A stretch of 64,000 bases of DNA from Bradyrhizobium retamae. Lineage in GTDB: Bacteria > Pseudomonadota > Alphaproteobacteria > Rhizobiales > Xanthobacteraceae. Location: assembly GCF_001440415.1 (NCBI RefSeq), contig NZ_LLYA01000163.1:1-64000 (forward strand), read 5' to 3'. How positions within the stretch are numbered: the first letter of the stretch is position 1; each line of letters opens with the position of its first letter. The translations under genes were made by a program, and so were the position numbers. Positions 8,871 to 17,006 of the stretch are shown piece after piece. The notes under the pieces are model-generated. The model saw only the letters and a list, made by a program, of their open reading frames with translations. It was not told the DNA's origin and searched no databases.

Positions 8871-11266
8871 TTAGGATTTTCCTTTGCTTTGAGTTTGGCT
8901 TGCTCGATGAGCCCAAAGATGCGCTGCGGATTCATCGGCAGAAGATTGACGTCGATGTCGTAGGGCGACAGCGCGTCCGCGATCGCATTGGCAATCGCCG
9001 CCGGGGCGCCGATCGTGCCGCCCTCGCCCATGCCGCGGAAGCCGCCGGCGACGGCGGATTGGCTCTCGATATGCACGACGTCCATATCAGGGATGTCGGG
9101 CGCCGACGGGATCATGTAGTCGACGAGACTTGCGCTCAGAAGTTGGGCGTCCTCGTCGTAGACCAGTTCCTCGAACAGCGCCGCGCCGATGCCCTGCGCC
9201 ACGCCGCCATGGACCTGGCCGTCGACAATCATCGGATTGATGATTTGGCCACAGTCCTCGGCGACCACGTATTTGTGGATCTTCACAAAGCAGGTCGCGG
9301 GATCGACCTCCACCGCGACGATGTGGGTGGCGGCGGCGGTGGTCCCGTTAATCGGATCGTAAGTGTAGCTCGCGCTCAATTCCTCGCGCGCCTCGGCCGG
9401 CAGCGTCTTCATGTCGGAATAGACGGCCTTCGCAACCTGCCTGAAGGTGACGGCGCGGTCCGTGCCGATAACGGTCGCCTTGCCGCCGGAAAGCTCGATG
9501 TCGTCGTGGTTGGCCTCTAACAAATACGAGGCAACGCGCTTGATCTTGTCCCGCAGCAATGCCGATGCGCGCTTGGCCGCGCCACCGCCGAGCACCGCGC
9601 TGCGGCTGGCGTAGGTACCGGTTGACATCGGCACCGCATCGCTGTCGCCCTGGATGACGCGGATGTCTTCAAAACTCGCGCCGAGATCATCGGCGATGAT
9701 CTGGGCCAGCGTGGTTTCGAGCCCCTGGCCATGGGAGGCGACCCCGAAGGCTGCGGTTATGGCGCCGGTCGAGTCGATGGATATTTTTGCCGTCTCCGAA
9801 CCGGTATTGATCGGCATCCCCGGAGCCACTGCAATGCGCGACCCGATGCCGGTCAGTTCGGCGTAGCTTGCGATACCGATACCGAACAGCCGCCCGTCCT
9901 TGCGCGCTTCGGCCTGCCGGACGCGGAGCTTTTCATAGCCGGCGGCCTCACCCGCCGCATCGAGGCATTCGACGAAACCGGTTTTGTCCCAGATGATCCC
10001 GGATGCGATCCGATACGGAAATTCCCCCGCGCGAACGAGGTTGCGGCGGCGGATCTCTATGGGATCGAGACCGAGCGCCTTCGCGCCGAGGTCCATCAAC
10101 CGCTCCGTAACGAAGGTCGAGATCGGTCGCCCAACCCCGCGGTAGGGTCCCGTCGGCGGCTTGCAGGTGGCGACGCCGCGCACCGCGCCGCGATAGGACC
10201 GGATCTTGTAGGGGCCGGGAAGGAAACTGACGACCTGAACGGGCTCAAGCCCGCAGGTCCACGGATAGATCGAATAGGCCCCGACATCGCCGAGCACGTC
10301 GGCTTGCAGGGCGATAGCGATTCCGTTTGCATCGAATCCCATCTCGGCATCGACGATCTCCGCAAACGCCTGGCTGCTGCTGGAGACATCCTCCAGGCGA
10401 TCGGCGGTCCATTTCAGCGAGCGGCCGAGCTTGCGGGCCGCGATGCAGATCAGCAGCTCTTCCGGATAAAGCGATCCCTTCGATCCAAAGCTGCCGCCGA
10501 CGTCGGGCGCGACCACCCGCAGGCGGCTGCCAGGAAGACCGAGGGATTCGGAAATCGCGTCGCGAACGATGCCGGGGATGTTCGAGGAGGTATAGAGCGT
10601 GATGGCGCCGCGTCTGGCGTCGTACTCCGCTGTGTAGCTGCGCGGCTCCATCGCGAGCGGCGCCTTGCGCGTCATCTCGAAGCGGCCGCCGACCCGGACG
10701 GCAGCGCCTTTCAAATCCGCTTCGACGTCGCCCTTCCTGAATTCGCGGGCGATCAGGACGTTGGTGCCGGCCTCCTCGTGCAACAGCGGAGCGTCCACTG
10801 CAACTGCGGTCTCGCTGCGCGACACCGCGCCGAGCGGTTCGAACTCGATCTCGATAAGTTCGACCGCGTCTTCCGCGAGGTATCGCGAAGTGGCAATGAC
10901 AGCGACGATGGCCTCGCCAACATAGCGAACCTTCCCGGAAGCCAGCGGCAGGGTCGGCGTCGCGTAATAATTGGCCATCCGCGAGAATGGAATCACCGGC
11001 TTGAAATCGTCTGCAACGTCCTCCGCCGTCAATACGGCGACGACGCCCGGCGCCGTCTGCGCTGCCGCTGTGTCGATCCGCACGATCCGCGCATGAGGCT
11101 GCTCGCTGCGCCGGAAGGCGATGTGTAGCGGCCGGTCCGGCTTGCGATCGGCGGTATATTCGCCGTTCCCGGTCAGCAGCCGCGGATCCTCCGTGCGCTT
11201 GATCGGGGCCCCTACGTGTCGGGGACGCAGCACGTCCGCCGGCTGTGCAAGGCTATCCTTACTCAT
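8867..11266 (-). CDS. Xanthine-dehydrogenase-family molybdopterin-binding large subunit
   Basis: The catalytic Mo subunit (799 residues from this start) of a three-subunit molybdenum hydroxylase. It has the N-terminal hammerhead domain (IKRTEDPRLLTGNGEYT, PHARIVRID), cofactor-contact regions such as PPTGPYRGVGRP, and the C-terminal GMGEGGTIGAP, whose Glu is the catalytic base of the family. It lacks the CO dehydrogenase signature VAYRCSFR, so it is a hydroxylase or CoA-ester dehydrogenase rather than a form-I CO dehydrogenase. The start at 11266 is chosen because the preceding gene ends in ATGAGTAA, coupling the two. Partner subunits are the next genes upstream, with the MBL-fold gene inserted between them. 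Confidence 0.9.
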   Translation of the reverse strand: MSKDSLAQPADVLRPRHVGAPIKRTEDPRLLTGNGEYTADRKPDRPLHIAFRRSEQPHARIVRIDTAAAQTAPGVVAVLTAEDVADDFKPVIPFSRMANYYATPTLPLASGKVRYVGEAIVAVIATSRYLAEDAVELIEIEFEPLGAVSRSETAVAVDAPLLHEEAGTNVLIAREFRKGDVEADLKGAAVRVGGRFEMTRKAPLAMEPRSYTAEYDARRGAITLYTSSNIPGIVRDAISESLGLPGSRLRVVAPDVGGSFGSKGSLYPEELLICIAARKLGRSLKWTADRLEDVSSSSQAFAEIVDAEMGFDANGIAIALQADVLGDVGAYSIYPWTCGLEPVQVVSFLPGPYKIRSYRGAVRGVATCKPPTGPYRGVGRPISTFVTERLMDLGAKALGLDPIEIRRRNLVRAGEFPYRIASGIIWDKTGFVECLDAAGEAAGYEKLRVRQAEARKDGRLFGIGIASYAELTGIGSRIAVAPGMPINTGSETAKISIDSTGAITAAFGVASHGQGLETTLAQIIADDLGASFEDIRVIQGDSDAVPMSTGTYASRSAVLGGGAAKRASALLRDKIKRVASYLLEANHDDIELSGGKATVIGTDRAVTFRQVAKAVYSDMKTLPAEAREELSASYTYDPINGTTAAATHIVAVEVDPATCFVKIHKYVVAEDCGQIINPMIVDGQVHGGVAQGIGAALFEELVYDEDAQLLSASLVDYMIPSAPDIPDMDVVHIESQSAVAGGFRGMGEGGTIGAPAAIANAIADALSPYDIDVNLLPMNPQRIFGLIEQAKLKAKENPK

Positions 11267-12020
11267 AGCCCTGGTTTCCCTTGCGCAGGCGCTGCCATTG
11301 CTGGTCGTCATGGCCGCAGATGATGGTCGCGCCGGAACTCTCGATCCGACGCACTTCCTCGTACGTCTTCAAGTGCCCCTCGACGTTCCAGGTGTTGCGG
11401 GGCGCGGTATCGGCATCGAGATGCTGACGCAGACTGACCGAATCCGAGGCCAGCAGGAATGGACCATCGCGATCCAGGTTGACCAGCGCGCCGAGCGAAC
11501 CGGGCGTGTGACCTGGCAGCGGCACCAGCACGACGCTGGCATCGCCGAACAGGTCTTTCTCTCCGTTCACGGTTTCAATGGGTTGCCCGGTATCCCAGTC
11601 GACCCGGAGATAGCCTGCGTTTTCCGCAGCCGGAGCTTTCGCAGCTTCCACCTCCTTGGCGTGAGCCAGGATCGTCGCCTTCTTGAAGAACTGGTTGCAG
11701 CCGCAATGGTCCGGATGGAAATGGGAGTTCACGACGATGTCGATGTCGTCGGGCCCAAGCCCGACGCAGGCCAGACTGGGCAGCAACGTCTCGTCCGCCC
11801 CCATCAGCGGCTGCATCACCTTCGCAAGCGGCCCCCAGCGCTCTTCGGCGTTGTCCACGACCGAAGGGTGACAACCCGTATCGAACAGCACGTTACCCTG
11901 CTTGTGCCTGATCAGCGCGCTGCTCACCGGCAGGTCGATCATCTCGCTGCGGTCCGCGCCGGGGATGTAGATGCTCTTCTTCATGCGAAGCCGCCCGGCG
12001 GCAAGGAAGTTGAGTTTCAT
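11259..12020 (-). CDS. Metallo-beta-lactamase-fold hydrolase (AHL-lactonase-like)
   Basis: A 253-residue MBL-fold metalloenzyme. The metal motif is H100-F-H102-P-D104-H105 (NSHFHPDHCG), with further ligands H171 (LPGHTPGS) and D193 (LASDSVS). The layout resembles N-acyl-homoserine lactonases, which open lactone rings. It is wedged between the [2Fe-2S] and Mo subunit genes with a TGATG overlap upstream and an ATGAGTAA overlap downstream, so it should act on the product of that enzyme. Hydrolysis of a lactone or thioester intermediate is the simplest inference. The longer frame from 12200 is rejected because it overlaps the [2Fe-2S] gene. Confidence 0.85.
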   Translation of the reverse strand: MKLNFLAAGRLRMKKSIYIPGADRSEMIDLPVSSALIRHKQGNVLFDTGCHPSVVDNAEERWGPLAKVMQPLMGADETLLPSLACVGLGPDDIDIVVNSHFHPDHCGCNQFFKKATILAHAKEVEAAKAPAAENAGYLRVDWDTGQPIETVNGEKDLFGDASVVLVPLPGHTPGSLGALVNLDRDGPFLLASDSVSLRQHLDADTAPRNTWNVEGHLKTYEEVRRIESSGATIICGHDDQQWQRLRKGNQGYE

Positions 12021-12508
12021 CACACATTCTCCCGCCGGAGCGCGGCAGCACTTCTGATCGCGGCAACGATATTTTGGTAGCCGGTACAGCGGCAGAGATT
12101 TCCGGAGAGGCCCTCTCTGATCTCCTCGTCGGTCGCGAGCGGATAGTTGCGGAGCAAATCCTCGCCCGTCATCAGCATGCCCGGCGTGCAAAAGCCGCAC
12201 TGCAGGCCGTGATGTTCGCGGAACTGGGTCTGCAGCACATTGAGCGCTTCCGGCGTTCCCAATCCCTCGACCGTGGTGATCTCAGCGCCCGCAGCCTGGA
12301 CCGCAAGCGTGAGGCAAGACCGTATACTGTGGCCATCCATCAGCACCGTGCACGCGCCGCAAACGCCATGCTCGCAGCCGACGTGAGTCCCGGTCAGTCC
12401 GAGGGTGTCGCGGAGAAAATCGGACAGAAGCAGACGCGGCTCGACATCGGAAACGTCATGCCGCGTTCCATTCACCATCACTGATACGTTGATAGTCATC
12501 GCAGTCAC
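12020..12508 (-). CDS. [2Fe-2S]-binding small subunit of the Mo hydroxylase
   Basis: A 162-residue electron-transfer subunit of the CoxS/HcrC/XdhC type. The plant-ferredoxin cluster uses C45, C50, C53 and C65 (GCEHGVCGACT...RSC). The alpha-helical cluster uses C104, C107, C139 and C141 (QCGFC ... LCRCTGY). All eight ligands are present. It would carry electrons from the Mo centre to the FAD subunit. The start may be GTG 12508, overlapping the upstream stop as GTGA, or ATG 12499; both give intact clusters. Confidence 0.92.
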   Translation of the reverse strand: MTAMTINVSVMVNGTRHDVSDVEPRLLLSDFLRDTLGLTGTHVGCEHGVCGACTVLMDGHSIRSCLTLAVQAAGAEITTVEGLGTPEALNVLQTQFREHHGLQCGFCTPGMLMTGEDLLRNYPLATDEEIREGLSGNLCRCTGYQNIVAAIRSAAALRRENV

Positions 12509-13365
12509 CCCTTCACTGCCAAGACTGTCTGCATGGCCCGCTTGGCCAGTTCGCCCAGCAGATGTTTCCTGTATTCGGCGGAGGCATGCACGTCGCTGTT
12601 TGGGCTAACGCTCGACGTCACCATCTCGGCGAAGCGATCCGGCGTGCGGCCGTCGACCGCAATCTCACAGAGCCGCTGCTCGACGTGTTCGAGCCGTAGC
12701 GGCGTATCCGCCACGCCCATTACCGCGACACGTGCCTCTCCGACGCCGAATTGGCCGCGCCGTATCGATACAGCGATGCTTGCGAGTGCAAAATCGCCGA
12801 AGCGCCGAGCCACTTCCTCGAACGCCCACCCATCGTGCTGCAGGATCGGAAACTCGATTTCGACGACGATGTCCTCAGGCTCGAGACAGTTCGTCAGGGC
12901 ATCGACGAAAAAGTCCTTTGCGGCGATCGTGCGCCGGCCGGCCGGCCCCTGCACCGTGAGACTGGCGCCGTAGAACATTGCCATCATCGGCAACTCAGCC
13001 GCCGGATCCGCGTGCGAAAGGCTACCGCCGATGGTACCGCGGTTGCGGATCGCCAAATGCGCCACATGACGGATTGCCGCCGACATCACTGGCAGCCTGG
13101 ACGCGATCAGCGGGGAGTGCTCGATTTCGCGATGTCGCGTCAGTGCGCCGATTGCCACGTTCTCGCCGCGCAGTTCGATGAACGACAGTTCCTTCATGCC
13201 GTTGAGGTCGACCAGCACCGCAGGCCGCGCCATCCGAAAATTGAGCAGCGGCAACAGGCTTTGGCCGCCGGCCAGAATTTTGCCCTCGCCGTTGGCCGCG
13301 GCAAGCGCCGCTACAGCAGCCTCCAGCGTCGTCGGGGGGATATATTCAAACCTGGCAGGCTTCAT
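12505..13365 (-). CDS. FAD-binding medium subunit of the Mo hydroxylase
   Basis: A 286-residue subunit of the CoxM/CutM type. FAD-binding motifs AGGQSLLPLLNFRMARP (about 32-48) and TIGGSLSHADPAAELP (about 114-129) are intact, followed by the CO_deh_flav_C-type C-terminal domain. There is no CxxCxxxC insert of the kind found in hydroxybenzoyl-CoA reductase beta subunits, so electrons probably leave through the flavin in the oxidative direction, as in dehydrogenases. It overlaps the [2Fe-2S] gene by four bases and begins about 40 bases after the enoyl-CoA hydratase gene. Confidence 0.9.
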   Translation of the reverse strand: MKPARFEYIPPTTLEAAVAALAAANGEGKILAGGQSLLPLLNFRMARPAVLVDLNGMKELSFIELRGENVAIGALTRHREIEHSPLIASRLPVMSAAIRHVAHLAIRNRGTIGGSLSHADPAAELPMMAMFYGASLTVQGPAGRRTIAAKDFFVDALTNCLEPEDIVVEIEFPILQHDGWAFEEVARRFGDFALASIAVSIRRGQFGVGEARVAVMGVADTPLRLEHVEQRLCEIAVDGRTPDRFAEMVTSSVSPNSDVHASAEYRKHLLGELAKRAMQTVLAVKG

Positions 13366-13405
13366 CGATCTCGCCCTTCAAAGCCGTCCTTCCCGCTGGC
13401 CATTG

Positions 13406-14179
13406 CTATTCGCCGCGAAAGCGCGGTGGCCTTTTTTCCGCAAAGGCCCGCCGGCCCTCCCTGAAATCCTCGCTATCCGAAGCGACGTCGATCAGCTGCT
13501 GGGTGGCCGTCAGATCAAGCGCGCCCGTACCCATTGCGAGGCCGTTCAGCATGAACTTCGCACCCGCAATCGAAAGCGGTGCATTGGCCGCCAGCCGTTC
13601 GACGAGTTGCGCGGCCGCAAGCCGCGCATCGTCGTGAATTTCGTCGACCAGTGCCATCGATTTCGCGTGCTCGGTAGAGTAGCGGTCGCCCGAGTACAGG
13701 ATCCGCTTGGCGTTGACGATGCCGACGAGCGCGGAAAGCCGCTGGACACTTCGAACACCATAGACGATGGAAAGTTTCGCGGCCGGAATTCCGAAGATTG
13801 CGGTCCGATCGGCGAAACGAAAGTCGCATGCCAAAGCGAGATGGCACCCTCCGCCCAGGCAATAGCCGGAGATCGCGGCCACCACCGGCTTTCCCAATCC
13901 GGCGATCGCGCCCGAGCAAGCGTCCACGGCGACTTCGTATTCGGCGCTCTGCTGTCTGTCGTTCCGGATGTTGCCGAACTCGGAGATATCGGCGCCGACG
14001 CTGAAATCCTCGCCGTTGCCCGTCAGCACAACCCCACGCAATTCCCTGTCGGCGGCAAAGCGCGAGAAGATTTCCGCCAGTTCGCGCCACATCGCTTGCG
14101 TAACGGCGTTCCTCACCGAGGGCCGGTTCAAGGCAATATGCGCGATTGCGCCCCGCCGCTTGATGTCGATCTCTTCCAA
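13406..14179 (-). CDS. Enoyl-CoA hydratase/isomerase (crotonase) family protein
   Basis: A 257-residue crotonase-fold protein. Oxyanion-hole segments are SVGADISEFGN and ISGYCLGGGCHLALACDFRFAD. The usual catalytic Glu pair of hydratases is not evident: the position after SIVYGV is RSVQRL rather than GGTQRL. Isomerase, CoA-hydrolase or decarboxylase chemistry is therefore as likely as hydration; the furoyl-CoA pathway uses a crotonase as a CoA hydrolase. The start codon is TTG at 14179, supported by GAGAGGAG five bases upstream. It is the first gene of the seven-gene operon, about 75 bases downstream of the fourth operator copy. Confidence 0.85.
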   Translation of the reverse strand: MEEIDIKRRGAIAHIALNRPSVRNAVTQAMWRELAEIFSRFAADRELRGVVLTGNGEDFSVGADISEFGNIRNDRQQSAEYEVAVDACSGAIAGLGKPVVAAISGYCLGGGCHLALACDFRFADRTAIFGIPAAKLSIVYGVRSVQRLSALVGIVNAKRILYSGDRYSTEHAKSMALVDEIHDDARLAAAQLVERLAANAPLSIAGAKFMLNGLAMGTGALDLTATQQLIDVASDSEDFREGRRAFAEKRPPRFRGE

Positions 14180-14253
14180 CTTGGCTCCTCTCGCGCCTGA
14201 CGGCGCAACCGTCCGTCAAGGCGAGTTTTCCGACCATCGCCCGGACACCGGAA

Positions 14254-14272
14254 GTCACATGCATAAGTAGAC
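14254..14272. promoter_or_regulatory. Fourth copy of the 19-bp operator-like element
   Basis: GTCACATGCATAAGTAGAC matches the triple repeat at 5369-5433 at 17 of 19 positions. It is followed by the same AT-rich context (TAATATAT here, TTATATT there). It lies about 75 bases upstream of the TTG start of the enoyl-CoA hydratase gene, in the same orientation relative to the controlled gene as the array at 5.4 kb. Confidence 0.6.
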
Positions 14273-14486
14273 TAATATATCCCGACGCGTCAAGTCGTCC
14301 CAATATCGTCGCAAGGCCGCAGGCTTGTGCGCGTCCTCCAAAGAGTCGAGCCCATAGGCCCGGCGGAGTGCAGATGATCGGCGGAATGGCGGTCGAAGCA
14401 ATGAAGACGTGGCCCGCAAGCCGGCCAGCGTTGTGGTCAACGGTCAAGAGAGCTTTGTCGCGCACCGCGGAGTCCGAGCACCCGGC

Positions 14487-14965
14487 TCAGGTATAACCGA
14501 GATAGAGCGCACGGACGCGCGGATCGGTTTGAAGCTCATTTCCCGTTCCGCTGAGAACGATCCGTCCGGTTTCCATGACACAGGCATCATCCGCTATCGA
14601 AAGCGCCAGGCCGGCATTCTGCTCCACCAGCAGAACCGTGAGACCTTTCGTCCTGAGCGTCGTAATGGCTTCGAAGACCTGATCGACCAGCAACGGCGAC
14701 AATCCCATGCTGGGTTCGTCGAGCAGGACTACGGACGGCCGGCTCATAAGCGCGGCTGATTGCGAGCATTTGCTGCTGGCCTCCAGAGAGCGAGCCGGCC
14801 GACAGATGGCGCTCCTCATGGAGAATGGGGAAGGTCGAGTACGCCTCTTCAAGGTCAACCGTGACATTCTCTCGTGAACTCGTCCAACCGCCGAGCAAGA
14901 GATTGTCCTCAACCGACAAGGCCCCGAAAACCTGGCGACCTTCCGGTACCCGCGGAATACAAGGT
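14487..14965 (-). pseudogene. livF: livF remnant: branched-chain ABC transporter ATPase, truncated and frameshifted
   Basis: Two -strand frames together encode the C-terminal part of LivF. The first reads VPEGRQVFGALSVEDNLLLGG and then the ABC signature SLSGGQQQMLAISRA. The second continues LMSRPSVVLLDEPSMGLSPLLV with the Walker B aspartate and the C-terminal VEQNAGLALSIADDACVMETGRIV. The join at about 14745-14757 lacks two bases. The Walker A half is missing upstream of about 14965, so no ATPase can be made. It may once have served the type-I binding protein at 4.1-5.3 kb. Confidence 0.8.
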
Positions 14966-15489
14966 AGAAGCTAAGACTACGACAACTGGCGAACCTCGGC
15001 TTACGCCGCTTCAGGCAGCGACATGCGCATCAGAACCGGATACGTTCGTGCTCTGCGTGGTTGACCTCCGCAACTATCCCGAGAATGTCCACGACGCTGA
15101 ATGGACAACCAGCATGATTTCGCCGCTCTGTAGTACCCGGAATCAGAGATTGAAACAGCGTGGGCAGATGATAACCGACTCTGGTTGCTCGCAAATTTTC
15201 ATCGCACCTGACTCACGAACCTCTGATGTTGGGTAGTAGGTTCCTGCCGGGCGCGAATATTCCGATAGCAGAGACGATCTCGTTTGTGCAAGGCGCTGTA
15301 GAAAGTGACGTTCCCATTCGAAATGCCACAGCTCTACGATACGCCGTACGAGCTGACATTTGGGAAGCGGGAATGACGTTTGACCTGTGGGTCGAGTCCG
15401 CTTCTGTTGTGATTAGCCTGCTATTGGTAAGAAAGCGCTATTTCATTCCCTCAAGAGTTTTGGAGTTGCTTCCTTAAGTCGCACGTCCA
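14966..15489. other. Unassigned stretch between livF remnant and excisionase-like gene
   Basis: No recognisable gene was found. An open + frame at 15226-15477 (83 codons) has no known motif and no clear ribosome-binding site. Composition is less GC-rich than the neighbouring operons, consistent with acquired or decayed DNA beside the tRNA scar. Confidence 0.35.
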
Positions 15490-15672
15490 TTAGTTCGACA
15501 TGTTGGCGTCGAGGAGCGCCAGAAGTGAGCGCACCACTACTAGTCGCCGACGTCCGATCGTTGTCGTGACGATACGCCCAGCTCTTATCAACTCGTAAAG
15601 CTTCGTGCGTCCCAAGCCGGTCACTTCGCATGCATCGTCAATCGTGCAGGTGAGCCGCTGCGTGAATGGCAT
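15490..15672 (-). CDS. Excisionase/MerR-like small helix-turn-helix protein
   Basis: A 60-residue DNA-binding protein of the excisionase (HTH_17) type: an N-terminal CTIDDACEVTGLGRTKLYELIRAGRI helix-turn-helix followed by the wing TTTIGRRRLVVVRSLLALL. Such proteins accompany integrative elements as recombination directionality factors or small regulators. The start at 15672 (MPFTQRL) fits the usual family length; the open frame extends to 15756. It lies about 380 bases from a tRNA-Glu 3' half, and no integrase gene is seen, so it is probably a survivor of a decayed integrated element. Confidence 0.6.
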   Translation of the reverse strand: MPFTQRLTCTIDDACEVTGLGRTKLYELIRAGRIVTTTIGRRRLVVVRSLLALLDANMSN

Positions 15673-16055
15673 CGTGCTCGGTTCTGCGGCATTCGGAGCG
15701 CATGGACTGACTTGTGACTGTTGTTCGCCAGTTTTCTCACGTCGACTGTATCTCACGTGGCCCTCCTATTCGCACAAAGCTCGACGGGACAAGAGTTGAT
15801 TGTGCGACGAGCAACGTCAATGCGAACATCCGAGGGCGCTCGCGTACGACAGCGCAGGTCAGCGGCGGTTTGAATATTTCCGGACACCAAGGGCGACGAG
15901 GAAATTTTTTGCGAATGCGCCAGCCACAGTGAGGCATCGCGCCGAGGTTAATCTGCTAACGTCGGCAGTAAATTCCGCAAGCGTTCGCCGCTGTTCACCA
16001 GCGTCTTAATCCACCGAACGCGGCTGATGGCTATCTAAGTGCCTGAGTTTGCTTG
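15673..16055. other. Unassigned stretch next to the tRNA scar
   Basis: No protein motif or coding frame with a credible start was recognised. The segment lies between the excisionase-like gene and the tRNA-Glu fragment and is probably part of the same decayed insertion. Confidence 0.3.
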
Positions 16056-16101
16056 CGCTCCCTAGGGGAATCGAACCCCTGTTTCAGCCTTGAGAGGGCT
16101 A
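16056..16101 (-). tRNA. 3' half of a tRNA-Glu(CUC)-like gene (partial; attachment-site scar)
   Basis: On the - strand the segment gives an anticodon arm with 7-base loop CTCTCAA (anticodon CUC) closed by AGCC/GGCT. It then has a short variable region, the T-arm AGGGG-TTCGATT-CCCCT and the acceptor 3' strand AGGGAGCG. The 5' acceptor strand and D-arm are not present upstream of the anticodon stem, and no CCA follows. A tRNA reduced to its anticodon-to-3'-end half is the usual footprint of tyrosine-recombinase integration. It is not a functional tRNA. Confidence 0.6.
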
Positions 16102-16410
16102 ATGATTCGTTCAATTCGACCCAAGGCGGCCCCGTCTTCCGCATCCGTCCGATTTGCACGCTACAGCACTCTGGACTGGGCGGCCGCATCAGGGGACCCT
16201 TTGTTTGGCATCGTAGGCAATTTAGATCAATGCATCTCAGGCAATTGGGTTACGCGCAGATGGCGCCGAAACGGGTCAGCAGGAACCTCGTCAGCTACCA
16301 CAACGGCAGGCTTCTGGCGAGCCCGCAACCGTCGCGCCATGGATATGCGCATCTCGCTCAGCGGGCTTTGATCCGATTGGGGGAGATCATCGAGCCACAT
16401 GCAGGGACTC

Positions 16411-16713
16411 ATGGTTGACAATGATAACGACAACCGGCGCCGGCCCGTCGAGTTCAAGGACGGTTGCCGCTAGGGTAAATTCGGAAAGACTAAGGCTTAT
16501 GAGCTGATTGCCCACGAGAGGATCAGGGCCTATAAGATGGGCGGCAAGACCATGATTGTCTCGACGGTGTGGATGAATTTCACGCTTCGTTGCCTAGAGT
16601 TGAAACGAGGACAAACTAAGCCCCCGAACCGCGCAGCCAGACAGCGGACGCACCGTAAATCAGGCTGTCAAGGCGATCAGACAACGGTGCATAGACACTC
16701 GCATTCCGCGTAA
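16411..16713 (+). pseudogene. Excisionase-like helix-turn-helix gene interrupted by TAG
   Basis: The frame from ATG 16411 has a TAG at 16471. Just after it comes FGKTKAYELIAHERIRAYKMGG followed by KTMIV, which closely matches the helix-turn-helix and wing of HTH_17/excisionase proteins and resembles the intact gene at 15490. The recognition-helix start is blurred (GCR*GKFGKTK, expected roughly GVSRTK). The tail after KTMIV is not family-like and runs to TAA at 16711. This is a decayed second copy of the same protein type within 1 kb. Confidence 0.4.
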
Positions 16714-17006
16714 TAGGCCGCACGGTTATCGCTACCTGGGATCTTGTTTTTGTCACCCTTACCAAACTGGCCCGGTGTCGCGGCGCACTTTCTCCACGTT
16801 CTGGCGAGTTGAGCTTCCACCACATCGTTGGTCAACACGCCCTTCTCATTGAGCAAGGTTGACGCAGTCGGCTGTTCGCGCAGTGGTCGCTGCTGGCGCC
16901 AGCATCGCAGCCCATTATCCGCAGCCCTCTCAGTGTGCCGTTGGACATTAGTAGGCGTCGGCCACCGTCATTGGACGGTCAGTAGATCGCGGACAGCGTC
17001 GCGCGA

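Noticed and set aside
8867..11266. Carbon monoxide dehydrogenase large subunit (CoxL form I)
   Set aside because: The CoxL active-site loop VAYRCSFR is absent; the matching region reads PYRGVGRP, typical of other Mo hydroxylases.
16102..16200. Completion of the tRNA-Glu (D-arm and 5' acceptor)
   Set aside because: The DNA beyond the anticodon arm does not supply a strand pairing with GGGAGCG, nor a D-arm, so only a 3' half exists.
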